In this document: positions 1 through 11,019 of the stretch, one piece after another
How positions within the stretch are numbered: position 1 is the first letter of the stretch
Layout: each line of letters starts with the position of its first letter
NCBI GenBank assembly: GCA_964200185.2
Contig: CAXNAD020000417.1
Location: forward strand, 1 to 20,111
Origin: Choristocarpus tenellus KU-1152
Lineage: Eukaryota; Phaeophyceae
DNA length: 20,111 nucleotides
Reading direction: 5' to 3'
Notes under the pieces: model-generated
Database searches by the model: none
The model's input: only the letters and a program-made list of their open reading frames with translations
What the model was told of the DNA's origin: nothing
Position numbers and translations under genes: made by a program

Positions 1-423
1 GGGGTTTTTGTCTTTTTTTATGTTTTGGGGGAGAGGGGGGAGTAGGGTGGGGGGGGGGGGGGGGGGGTCTACACTAGGGCGTCCATTCGGGCCATGACCA
101 GGAAAAGTGCACTTATATTATCCACATCTGACTCATGCAACAAAATCACCCAAAACTCGAAACATGGAAAAATGGATGACAATTGAACAGACGCAACACC
201 CCCCCTTATACTTTAAGCCAAAACCGAACAAGAATTAGAAGGTACCATTTTATAGCTGGCTCGAAATGGACTCTATAATGCACTCCGTATTTCTTTGAAG
301 AACCACCAATGTCGTATTGTACTCACAAAAGTCACTGAGAATAAATTTTCCAACTGTTGTGGAGCACTTCACACATTTTTGCGCTATGTTCGTAACTTTT
401 GTAACTGTCCATACCCTTATCAG
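1..423 (+). other. Left flank: G-rich tract, repeat copy 1, presumed intron of gene 1
   Basis: Bases 1-66 are G-rich and end in a long G-run; 39-219 is the first MITE-like copy. Bases 220-423 hold an open stretch but nothing resembling the expected upstream part of the gene 1 module. The AG at 422-423 is taken as the acceptor of the first visible exon. Confidence 0.5.
39..219 (+). repeat. MITE-like element, copy 1 (left edge)
   Basis: A run of G leads into GGTCTACACTAGGGCGTCC, followed by AGGAAAAGTGCA, TTATCCA, ATGGAAAAATGGA and a C-run ending CTTATACTTTAAGCC. The same blocks occur in the same order at 1950-2130. The left boundary is blurred by the G-run filling roughly 1-66. If the gene 1 model is right, this copy lies in an intron upstream of the first visible exon. 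Confidence 0.7.
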
Positions 424-3400
424 TTTGCGGAAATCACTCAGGTGAAATTCCCCCCTGTCTTGAGTTCATTCCTATCTGTGATCAATCTGATCAATCTGGA
501 CGTGGGTTGGCTACTCTCTGCGTCTTGCATGGCCCAAGGAATTAGTTTCTACGAAAAATTGATGTGAGAGACACCAGATGTTGAAATATATCGATTGGAC
601 TTAAGGCATGCTAACAAAATATATGTATCTCCGCACATTTTTGAAGTCTCTGTAAAGACGCCAGGATATTTTCAAGGTTGGATAGCACAACCCCAACCAC
701 CTTCGAACCTTCAAGGGTTGTTCCAAATGCGTTGAATTCTTGTTTTCAGATATATTTCGACCAAAGCACAGTGTTTGGGTGTGTGGAGCAAGAAACTGTT
801 GCAGGTGTGTAAGAGGCCTCAACACGCAATGTCTTTCCTCTTTGGCCTCCCTGACATTGCTGCTCGTTTCCAGAGACTACTCGCAAGTCAAAGCATTCTT
901 GCATTTAGTCTCTCGCCTGGAGATCCCTTGTGTGCACCAACAAGGCTAATAGCCTTCCTGTACGGAAGTCAAACAATGCATGTGGACACACATATTCACT
1001 GCAGAGGAAGAAAATAGGCACACATGTGGCAACCCTTGCAAGTAGAGGGTGAATCTCCTTTTTCTAGATAGGACTTGGCAAACCTCAAGCCCAATACAAA
1101 ACCTACCACCTCGGGTGGTAGTCGTTTCAATTTGAGGATTTCGTTTTATAAGTACTATGGTGGATCCCCTTGGTCTTTGGGGCTCTAGATACAGTATGGA
1201 AAAAATGTATATGATACTGTAGTACTTATTATTTCCAATTTCAATTGAGACACAAGAGTAAAATTATCTACTTTTATGGAGGGTATGTCATTATGGACGG
1301 ATTTTTTCTCCTTCTGTAAGCAGTTTCAATTGTAGGAGTTGGAGTCTCGAGCTTAGCTAAACAGATCCATATGAATGAAACCACTGGACGATTTGCAAAC
1401 ACAATTTTCGTTGCTACAGAAGTCAAACCCTACACTCGAAACAATCCTGAGTCTTTTGCCAAGAACCGAGCGAGAGGTTCAGTACCCAAGTGTACAGGCT
1501 TAATAGAGGTCAATGACAGCAAACTGACAACAAATCCACAGTTCTGTAGTTGTGTACACCCTGCCTTGCTCTACCCCACCATCCCACCGTAACTATCATC
1601 TCATCCCAACTCCCTCAACTATTTGGCATTTACCCCTTTGGCTTCTGTGCTGGGGTAGCATGACCACCATCATCCCTCTCATAATTCTGCTCTTCTTGTC
1701 CATCACCTACCTGCTGGCGCGGAGGTCGGGAGGGAAGTGGCCCACCAGCAATGCCAAGAAGAAGAGCAGCAGAAGAAGTGGCGGCACTGTTGGACAATCT
1801 GTTCCGGGGGCCTCATCCGTAGAATCTTCCCTTGTGACAGGTGATTAACCTTCAGACGATTGCTTGGGTACATTGTTAAACTGAAGCTTGACTCTACTTT
1901 GAAAAGGTATGGATTTTGCGCATCGTACATGTATACAACTACAAGTTGAGACCCAACCTATCTGGGGGGGTGGGGGGGGTCTACGCGAGGGTGTCCATTT
2001 TGGACCAAAATCGGGAAAAGTGCATTTGCATTATCCATCCAACGTATGGCAGCCAAATCGTCCAAAAATCGTGATATGAAAAAATTGACCCAAATGGACA
2101 GCCACCACCCCCTCCTAGATACTTTGAGCCTGAGCATGTCAATACTGACTTCTGCCGCAGTAGTGTATCATCGTTTATACTTGGAATCCCCCTGTTGCAT
2201 TGAGATTTGTTCTGTTTCTGTTGCGGGTGCTGGTACATCCATTAGAACCTAAGTAACCTTCTCGTGTATGATTTTATATCTTGGGTGTAACAAACAGCAT
2301 CATTGAAGTTCTAGTGTCATGCTGGATCAGGTAGGGCAATTTTAACATTACCAAGTGCACAAATGAAATGGCTATGGTCGTCAATCCCGTTGTAGATGCC
2401 AAGACCCATGGTTCATGTAGGTTCACAGTGTCTGTTAGCCGTATTCTCCACCAGAACTTCTAGACAAAGATATTTTTATTGGGCCTAGCTTCCAAAACCC
2501 CTCTCCCTACCTAGTTCATTGCAATTTTTTCTTCTGCTCATTAGGCTCACACTTATTGGTTTGCTGGAAGCCCATAATGTAAGTGGAACAGGCTATTTTC
2601 ATTTTGTTCGTTGTGCTCTGTACCTCATATGTTGCTCCTTGTAGAATGAGAATATCTCTAAAATGCCAGTGGACATAGATGAATCCTAAAACAAATGCGT
2701 GCAGTCGCGTTGCACACTAGTATTACATATTCTTACTCTTGACAAACAGGGTAGGGTATTGACTCCAAAGGGGACACGACAGATATGGAGACCTTCCTCA
2801 GCAACAGAAGTTTTTACTATATTTGAAATCAGGAAACAAACAAGCTCCAAACCATGTAGTTTGGAAGTCTGAAAATGCTACAGTGAATCGTTTGGAACAA
2901 GTGGAAGTATTTGTCCAATACATATGCTTGAAATTTCAAACTGGGAAATATTTTCCACACTACGGAATATTCTTGTACAGGACGAATCAATGTGCGGAAT
3001 TTTGACAATTGGATTCCTTGTGAAAAATGGGTCTGAAGGAGGCTTTCAAGTAACACATTCGTGCATCATAGACCTATCGTTGTGCTTACCGAGGACACAT
3101 ACACATGGTTGTATGGGATGTTTTTACAACTGAGTACCAAACAAAGCTGTTTTAAAGTATAAGTGATGATCGGATTCTTTGTGAGTGTATTTCTTTTTGG
3201 ACCTTTGAATAGTGGCTACCCACCAACCACAGTTATGTTCAAACTTAGGAGGGTGGGCTGTGTTTTGTCAACAAGGTGAACCCCGGTAACAAGTGGGTGC
3301 TTCCATCTCCCCATTGCCAACACATTCAATAAATTCAATCTGGGCATTTTAAAAACCTGTCCCACCATGGTTTACAGCTCAAAGTCCTTCAGTGTTCTCA

Positions 3401-6400
3401 CAAATCATACTTTCCCCCACAGCCCTTGTCGTCCAGCTCCTGCCTTTGTGCTAGTTCCGACCCCCCATACACGTGAGCTTTACTCTAACCCTGCATGGGT
3501 GAGCTCCTTATTGGGTATGGCACTTGGTCCTTGCCATCGACATGAAGACTTTTCCCATATATACTCATACAGTATATTATTGTTGTGTGTCACAGTAGTC
3601 AGGGGATTATCTCGACCTATTGTCAGAGGTACTACACACTGCAGTACTTCTTGCATTTAACTACTTACTGTATTTTGCACTGTGTAACTGATTGGACTGC
3701 CTCCATTACTGCCTTGCTTCTTGCTCGTTGGGTTCAGCACTCCTATCGCTCGTTCATTCTTTTCCTCCCTCCGAAGAAGTTTTCAAACCGATCTTGGTCA
3801 GCTGTTGTTGTGGAATAGCCACAGACAGGATTATTCGGGTGTAAAATCCGCTGTGGTTCCCACGTGGAATAGCATAATCGAAATCGAACTTCCTGTAAAT
3901 AAGGTGGGCATTGAAAGGGTTTGAAGCCGACAAATATGGATGTTAGTCATGCTTTAAATACTAACCATGGTGATGCCATATTACTTACTCGCAACCACCT
4001 TAAGTAGAATAGGGCATAGCACTCTCTGATCAGGGTTGGAATTTTCGTTGCTGGATTGTTCCCATGAGGCTAGTGCAAGGTACGTGGTAAATCTAGTGTA
4101 GATTGTAAATAGTTATGAATTGTACGCCTTCGTATAAAGATCTTGACGATTGACAGGTCTGGAAAAGAAGGCCACTGAAACCTAACAAGGAGGAATTATG
4201 TCTGGCTTGCTGCTGGGGGTTGACCAGTGAGACATAAATGATGCTCTGCACCACATTGGTCCCAGTTCTTGATAAAAGACTAACCTTATAATATCACCTG
4301 GGGCAGTTAAGGCATTGCACCATTATATGTCTTTATACGCAACTTACTGTCATTTTTTTTTCGTATGGCTGTCAAACACCAGGTAGTACTGAACTGCAAT
4401 GAATGGGCTTGATGACACCCGTAGAGGAGATTTGTCGTGCTTGCCTCACTGACCAACTGATTCCTCACTCTATTCTACGCCAGAGGCTAAGGAACCCAAT
4501 GCAGCCTATATTGACTTCCGGGGGACACCTGGAAGGACCTTGGATTTAAGCGCAGAAAAGGTGCTAACAGGTTGGCTCCACAGGGGAGTGGTGCATCTAT
4601 TTGTATTATGGTGCGTAGTGATGAGTTATTAGTTGTCTACATCCCACTTCATATTTAAAGCTATTTGCACAAACATACCCTCTTGAATTTGATGAAGTTG
4701 ATGAACGTGATCTATCCCTCCCACCTCACTATACCAAGCATTGTTCCATTCCGTTGGTTTTTTGGGTATTTTGTGCAGAAGGAATCAGACTGGCGACTCT
4801 ACGCACGTCACATGTCTGTGGTACTGATCGTGTGCTATCTGATCTACACACAGGTCTCCACTGTTGTAAGTTTCTCGCACATTTTTAGTTGTTCTTAAAT
4901 GAATACATAGCACACAGAGTATTTTGCAGTTATACAAAGAGGGGCCATATCATGTCTAGTGAAGTATGTACCAAGTTAATGGAATGAATGGAGCACCAAG
5001 ATATTGTGCGGCCATATATGGTCTTGAATTGACCACCTATGCATACACTTCATTGTTTTTCGACCTTTCCCGTATTATTGATGTCGGAATAGAGACCTGG
5101 GGATATCATTGCACCATTGAGATATCACTCTACATTATTTTTATCCTCCATAAGACAAAGGGGCTGAACGGTGGGATGGAATGGATGTGAAGTTCTGTAG
5201 TGGTGTTGCATATGCAGAACGGATACACAAGCAGTGAGACGTTAATTTCTTGAAATGGGTTTCACTTGTGTTTATGTATTGTTGATTTTCTCATAATCGA
5301 TTCTATGTCATCACACACTCTAGAAGAGAAAATATCATTATTTTTCTTGCATCATCAAACAATTGTGTTTTTTTCAGTACTTGACATGAACCATACCACC
5401 TGCGTCTGTATGGACATTGTACTGAGAGACAAGATCTTCCAGACTTTTGCTTGTGAGGATCTAACTGATGTGGAAGAGAGGTATCTCAGGGCAGACTTTC
5501 GTATCAAATGTGACTCAGAGGAGCATTCGAGGTACATCTGTTTTGCTGCCATCATGATATTTATCTGTGAGTGCCCTCCTAGCAACAGTGCATGTTCTGA
5601 GCGTGAGATATCTGTTGCATCGTTCTTGCAAACAACCAGAAAATTGTAAGTTACGACAGGTATATTGTGTTGTCAGCTGAGAGATGGTGCTTATGTTGGT
5701 TTATTTAAATCTCACTTAGCCTCGTCTTTATCCACATCTTGTTCCAGATCCCATTGGCATCCCTGCTGCCTTCGCCTTTGTGCTGTGGAAGCAAAAGGGT
5801 CCAATCAACCCCCCTTCAAATGAAGAAAAGCTCACCAAGGAGGAGTATGTGGAGGTAATGCAAGACAATTGAGTCAGCGTGAAAGTCCTCCAACCTTGTT
5901 CCCCTCATTTCCCCCCCACTCTCACCATTACACTCTCTTCTATATACGTTGATCTTCTGGGGGGTGGGACAGGAAAAGCAGTTGGTGAAGCTGAGTAAGG
6001 ACAAGAATGTGGCCCCAACATCCTTCCTTTGGGAGTCATACTCTCCTAGAGGATACTATTATGAGGTGTGAGGGGAGGGGGGTGTTTAGTATGTTCTCTC
6101 TATACAATGATGGGCAGGAAAGACATTGCGAGTATCAAGTGGGAAGCTCAATATCACTCACATGTGTCGTCAGTTGTTTATACCAAGTCGTTGTGGTGTC
6201 AAGATAAAACCTACTCCCATTAAAGGATATGTATCATTCTAGTGGATCATGGCGCGAAAACAAACAGCATCACAAATGTGGAGATTTTGTGTTAGGGTCT
6301 TGTGATGGAAGAACACCGAAACTTCTAAGGATCTCATGTATGCAGCTGGAGGTTTGATTGACAGTGGAGGGACATCTTGGAAAGTGCTTCCTGAAGGGTA

Positions 6401-9400
6401 CTGTGCTCCATTGATGTACTCCACTATTGAAATAGTGAGGAAATCCTTCATGCTGTGAGGAAGTTTGAAGTGAATTGCGTATAGGCACGCTACGTGATAA
6501 CAGCAATCTATCAAGTTATTATCGGAGTAAAAAAATCGTGATTCCTGATTACTATATGGGTTATTCTTTGAATTGACTCAGTGTGTACATGGATACAGTC
6601 ATTCACAGTTTTCGACCTGCGTTAGTAGTATGTGATCCACTCAGCTTCGTTCCCTGCACTTTCACCAATAGCCATAGTATGGACTCATCAACATGGTCCA
6701 GAATATGGTCAAACACGCTTAAAGTAAAGGGAGAAGGTTTGGGATTGGTTACTGAGGGTATATTGTTGATGGTTGGATACAATCTGGCATCAGCTGGATA
6801 CATGGACCTATCCTATGCAAATACCATAAGTAACCCCTCCCCGTCTGATGCAGTGGATGACCTCAAGGATATTCTGAATGACAGATCCTTAATACATTAG
6901 GGCAGAGTGCGGAGATAGATGGTTGTATGCAATGCCAGGCTCTCGTGACTGACTTCGACATATCTTTGATGCGCTCCCCAGGAGGTACCAATATCTCGAG
7001 GTCAAGCATCCCTTACCCCTTGATCAGTATGAGAATTTCGCGAGGAAGGTTAAAATCTTTGCCAAATTGCCCAAAGAGAACTTGAATCTCCTGGCACCTC
7101 ACTTGCTTTGGTTGATCTGGTTCCTCCACCTGTGTGTTGGTTTGGTTGGTAACCTCCAGCTCCAGCTCCTACCACAACCTGCTTAGACAGTACTACCACC
7201 CTTCCGCAACATATCGGCATTTGAATATCTTTATTATCTCAGAATAAACTTTTGCCCTCGAATGTGCAACTACTCTTGCTGTACAATTGAGACTTACACC
7301 TACCACATGTAACGCCTTTGTGAAAATGTTGACTATGGCATTGTTGTTAGTTCCCTTCCTCGGTCTCCCTTTGTATAGTCAAGTACCCAGACCAAGCAGC
7401 ACCCTCAATTGCCGCCATGGTCCACCCCCTCGTTTTCATTATACCGTATGTTGTGCATGCTTGTAGGTGTAGTCATCATTCCAGTATCCTAGTATCGTGA
7501 TTTGGACAAGTCTGATCCAACACATTCTACTCACTTGGAGTATATATTTGATTGAGGTCACCTGGGGACCATTTCCCTTGTGGCATTTTGATGCTCGGCA
7601 CCTTTCTTTGCATTCTTGCCGCCTCTTCGTCCAAGTGAACCAGAGAGTGCACGTTTATCTGCACCAAAGTAGATGCAGTGTCTGTACTCCTCAGCAATAC
7701 ATCGCATGCCTTCTTGGCCTTCACAACTCACATATTCAATCTTATTGTGAATCCCACTTGTGTCTACTCTTCTAACCCTAACTCAAAAGTTTTGTTATAA
7801 ATTCAAACAGAACAAGTTGCACAATAGCAAATATATGAGTGAGATGCCCTCCAAAACTAAACCTGGGCACCTGCATGCCTGATAAACATGTTGCTATTTT
7901 AGAGTACTAAAATGTGACCTGAAATGTGAGATTTGATAGTTTTATAATTTATTATCCGCTATATTCTGTTCAATTGATTCAAATACATTTGTTCATGCAA
8001 TAGGATCTTGACTAAGGACCACCTCCCCCCCCACACACACACACAATTTCCAGAAGTCAGAGGAGCGAACTGTTGACTTACACCCTTTTCCACTATTCCC
8101 AGAAGCGTTAAATCCAGCTAGACCCTTTATGAGGCTGTGGCTATAGAAGAGAGAAACATTCGTATATTTGCGAGACAAAGCCAATCATTTGATATATTCC
8201 TGGTAACGGATTTCTGTTTTTGGGAAGGAACGAAGGTCCATTTCAGTTTCTCGTGCCAGTGTTATAAACAACGGAAGTTTAGGGACCCCCCCAAAAGAAA
8301 AAATCCATCTCGTCATGATCTTGTAGCTGGGACCAATTCCAGGGATTGCCGACATGAAAATTATGTGGGCGTCCAGACCAGACGTACCACAAGAGGATCA
8401 TATATCTATCGGTATTTTTGCCAAGAGGGCAAGGTTTTTCTCCATCTTACTCTGTCCTCCCGATCAAAAAGGCAAAACAATTCCGACATGGGTAGGATGC
8501 ACGATTTGAAAAGTACGATACCAGAAATATACCATGGATGACTTGTGGCTACTGTTAAACTCTCATCGATAGACTTAACCAAATGGGACTCGCAATTCAG
8601 CTGTGTTGTATGTGGCAAGTTTCAGCAACAGTGAAAAGTGTGATTTTTTCAGTGGTGTTACGCCTGTCCAATGCCCACTGTGGGACAATGTGTCTTTTTT
8701 AGGTGGTGGAGTGTGGTCGCAGGCTGATCCTAACCAGCATCCTGGTCTTCATTTTACCGAATACATCTGGGCAGGTGGCAATGGGCAGCATCTTCGCTTT
8801 CCTCAGGTCTAGAGATGAATGATATGACTGTTCTCGGGTAGCATGTGGCAAGGTTGGATACATCTTCAAGCTGAGTGTTTTGATTCTTTGCATTCAACTG
8901 TTTCTTCTGCGTAAGTTATGTTGGATCCAGGAAAGTCAAATGGACTATGCAAATCTGCTATCCAAGCAGCCTAAGGCTACACTACATGCACATAGTCATC
9001 ATAGCATTCCTATCCAATGACCATGCAGGTTTGATACTTGGCCTGCCCAAAAGCTTGTCATATTTTCTGTGTTCTAGTCCTGTGAGTAAACCCACACATT
9101 GTGAACATGAGTGCAGCACAGCAAAAATACACCTAGAGTGTGAAACATACGAGTAAGTCCCTCCTATTTAACACTTCATCCAAGATCGAACCTTCTCTTT
9201 CATAAAGAAAATGATTGCAATATAAGATCGCTCTCTTGCCATGCTGGAATAGTGGTCTGATCAACCTCTTGCCTGCCCACCCTACGTGTCACAACCACTC
9301 CTGCTGTATCACTTTGCCGCTCTGTCTTGTGGGGTGTAAACCTGACTTCCACCTCCCCATATCAAAATGAATGTGTTTTTTCTCCATGGTGAACATGTGT

Positions 9401-10723
9401 GGGCTCATCCTTGTGCAGCTTAATTGTCTTCGAGATCCTCAAACCCCATCTAGATCCCTTGGACCGCTCCTTGTATCGAACGGTGCGTGTATTATTGCAC
9501 TAACTTGAGGGGCATGTGTGGAGTGTTCTTTAGTCTGGAAGTACATGGTACGGCCTTCAAAGTTTATATATGTTCACAGTGTGTACGTATTGAAGGGCAT
9601 CTGTTATAATTTTCAAATTGAACACCTGTATCATCTGGATTGTCCATAGTACAGCACATGGCATGAAGGACACGAGCCTTGCAAGAAAACTCCCGAACCT
9701 ATTGACTATCTTACCTATGGGTTTCTTCGCCTGTAGAAAAGGAGTTGATGATTGAGCACACAGTTGCATCAGTGGAACAATTCGTGGCTTCGAATGCAGT
9801 ATAGAATGATGTCAGAATTTGAATAACTCCGCAGAGCACTGTGCAACATGTAGACAACCCATCCCACTTAAACCTCAGTCATATTTTATCTTGCCTTTAG
9901 TATACCACAAGAAATGGTTGTGCACCAGTGGTCAGATCTTGGCTAGTAGCATCATATATTTGGAGGTAGAAGATCAGTAGCTACGGACAGAGTAGACGCG
10001 CAGAACAGATAGCAGTGGTAGTGACGACTTGCAGCCGGCATATTAGAGCCCTCCTCCCTGGACAAGTATCAAACACTACCCTATCTCACAAGGTACTACG
10101 AAATGGAAGAAACATGGGGATGACACTGTAGGCAAGGATTAAATGATACAGATAAAGTAGAAAGAGCTGCCTGCAATAGAGATGCCAGAATACACCATTA
10201 TATTGCACTCCTCGCTCTACCTGGGGGGGTTGTTGGACAAAACGTATACAATAATAGATGCTTCGAAGTATATGCTAGGAGGAACACATGTGTCCGTCAG
10301 TAACAAGAGGTTAGTTAGTATGTTTGCCTCATTGATGCTTCCTTTACTCAATCATTGACATCCAACCACTTCAAAGCAATGCCACCCTTCTGTTGCTTCC
10401 CCTGATCTGGACGTATCATCCAGGGTTGTATGGTGATATTCTTCACCAACTTTCTCGCGCTCATGATTCAGGCGGAAGTGACGTCCCCAGACTCAAGAGG
10501 TGGTCAAGTTTATTCGGTTCTACTTGTCTTGGTGAATGTGCTGCTGTTACTCTCAATATGGTGGCAGACATGGGTCACAATGAGTGCAGTCTTCAGTCGC
10601 ACACATATACAGCAGTCAACAATTGGTGTAGACATCATGGGGGAGAGCTTCATGGAGCGGATTGGGAAAACAAACAGTAACGTTGGGAAGGGATCCAGGG
10701 CAAGAGTCCCACCACCGATATAG
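424..10723 (+). CDS. Multi-pass membrane module of a large protist surface protein (5'-partial, nine exons)
   Basis: Exons, joined by matching phase: 424-563, 1659-1833 (3' end uncertain), 4779-4865, 5434-5566, 5748-5854, 5973-6065, 8703-8806, 9419-9482, 10424-10723. They give about 400 residues ending at TAG 10721. Visible in order: FPPVLSSFLSVINLINLDVGW (residues ~9-29); hydrophobic segment TIIPLIILLFLSITYLLA (~50-67) with a basic Ser/Lys-rich tail; SVVLIVCYLIYTQVST; a Cys/Asp-rich stretch FACEDL...YLRADFRIKCD (~139-161); IYPIGIPAAF (~178-187), whose first Tyr codon is split across an intron; YYYE|VVECGRRLILTS across another; KPHLDPLD; IFFTNFLALMI; and SVLLVLVNVLLLLSIWW. About seven hydrophobic segments are present. 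I recognise this pattern from C-terminal modules of large protist (especially stramenopile) surface proteins with Cys-rich ectodomains; the function is not established. Upstream exons are outside the window. The exon 2 donor is ambiguous (GTGACA at 1834 or GTAGAA at 1819), and an undetected exon in the following 2.9 kb is possible. Confidence 0.85.
564..1658 (+). other. Intron of gene 1 (1,095 bases)
   Basis: GTGAGA at 564 to GGGGTAG at 1658. The split codon AT|C restores an uninterrupted FYEKL-I-MTTIIPL. The only structure seen inside is the 1103-1121 hairpin. Confidence 0.7.
1103..1121. repeat. 8-bp stem hairpin in gene 1 intron
   Basis: CTACCACC, loop TCG, GGTGGTAG. It is GC-richer than its surroundings and lies in the intron between the first two recognised exons of gene 1. 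Confidence 0.6.
1834..4778 (+). other. Long intron of gene 1 (~2.9 kb)
   Basis: Holds MITE-like copy 2 (1950-2130). The rest shows only short scattered open frames with no recognisable protein. It ends in a strong pyrimidine tract and TTTTGTGCAG acceptor at 4778. The preceding donor is weak, so a small unrecognised exon in this span cannot be excluded. Confidence 0.5.
1950..2130 (+). repeat. MITE-like element with terminal inverted repeats, copy 2
   Basis: The best-preserved copy, about 181 bases, inside the 2.9 kb intron of gene 1. The left end reads GACCCAACCTATCTGGG and the reverse complement of the right end reads GGCTCAAAGTATCTAGG, so the ends are inverted repeats (G.C.CAA..TATCT.GG). 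Further in, TGTCCATTTTGG on the left pairs with CCCAAATGGACA on the right. It contains no coding capacity for a transposase, so it would have to be non-autonomous. No target-site duplication could be confirmed. Confidence 0.75.
4866..5433 (+). other. Intron of gene 1 with two competing acceptors (568 bases)
   Basis: GTAAGT at 4866. The best pyrimidine-tract acceptor (TTTTTTTCAG, ending 5377) would give TAC TTG ACA TGA, an immediate stop. The AG at 5433 (GACAAG) restores VSTV|IFQTFACEDL, which is what the module requires. Confidence 0.6.
6066..8702 (+). other. Long intron of gene 1 (~2.6 kb) with unassigned open frames
   Basis: Bounded by GTGTGA at 6066 and TTTTTTAG at 8702; the flanking exons read through as YYYE|VVECGRRL without loss. 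Inside are open frames at 6583-6900 (105 codons), 6953-7183 (77 codons, no ATG required) and 8137-8541 (134 codons), none of which I recognise, plus the (CA)7 run. Confidence 0.5.
8032..8045. repeat. (CA)7 microsatellite
   Basis: Seven CA units directly after a C-run, within the 2.6 kb intron of gene 1. Confidence 0.9.
8807..9418 (+). other. Intron of gene 1 (612 bases)
   Basis: An unusual GTCTAG donor at 8807 and a TTGTGCAG acceptor at 9418. AG|C joins to Ser and yields continuous GSIFAFL-S-LIVFEILKPHLDP. Nothing else is seen inside. Confidence 0.7.
9483..10423 (+). other. Intron of gene 1 (941 bases)
   Basis: GTGCGT at 9483 to CATCCAG at 10423, phase 0. No recognisable content. Confidence 0.65.
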
Positions 10724-10770
10724 TCATTCAAATGGGATGGACAACAGAGGATAGGAAACTGCTCTGTGTC

Positions 10771-10776
10771 AATAAA
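10771..10776 (+). promoter_or_regulatory. Possible polyadenylation signal of gene 1
   Basis: AATAAA 48 bases after the gene 1 stop codon. The position fits a 3' UTR signal, but many protists do not depend on this hexamer. Confidence 0.35.
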
Positions 10777-11003
10777 ACTCCTATTGTCAAAGTAGAGGGG
10801 GGGGGGGAGGGATTACGGGCCAATAGCGATGGGGCTTATGGGGTAACTCTCACTTGCCCTGCTTTTGGTGAGGTCTCTTCAAATCGACAGGAGAGGGTTA
10901 TTCTTATACGTACCTTGAAAAAATACCAGCAAGTTGTGGCCTTAGCCAATGAGGTCAATCCTCATCAATATTCGTCACGCAGTTGCTCAAATTGGTTTAA
11001 ACT

Positions 11004-11019
11004 GGTACTCTAGAGTACC
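11004..11019. repeat. 16-bp perfect palindrome downstream of gene 1
   Basis: GGTACTCTAGAGTACC reads identically on both strands. It is ~280 bases past the gene 1 stop codon. Its role is unknown; it could be a protein-binding site or chance. Confidence 0.7.

Noticed and set aside
295-423. Open frame directly upstream of the first visible gene 1 exon
   Set aside because: It stays open but lacks the sequence expected before the FPPVL block; the AG at 422-423 is a plausible acceptor, so I began the exon at 424.
8137-8541. 134-codon plus-strand open frame
   Set aside because: It lies within an intron of gene 1 whose flanking exons join perfectly; no recognisable motif and irregular composition. 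Kept only as unassigned intron content.
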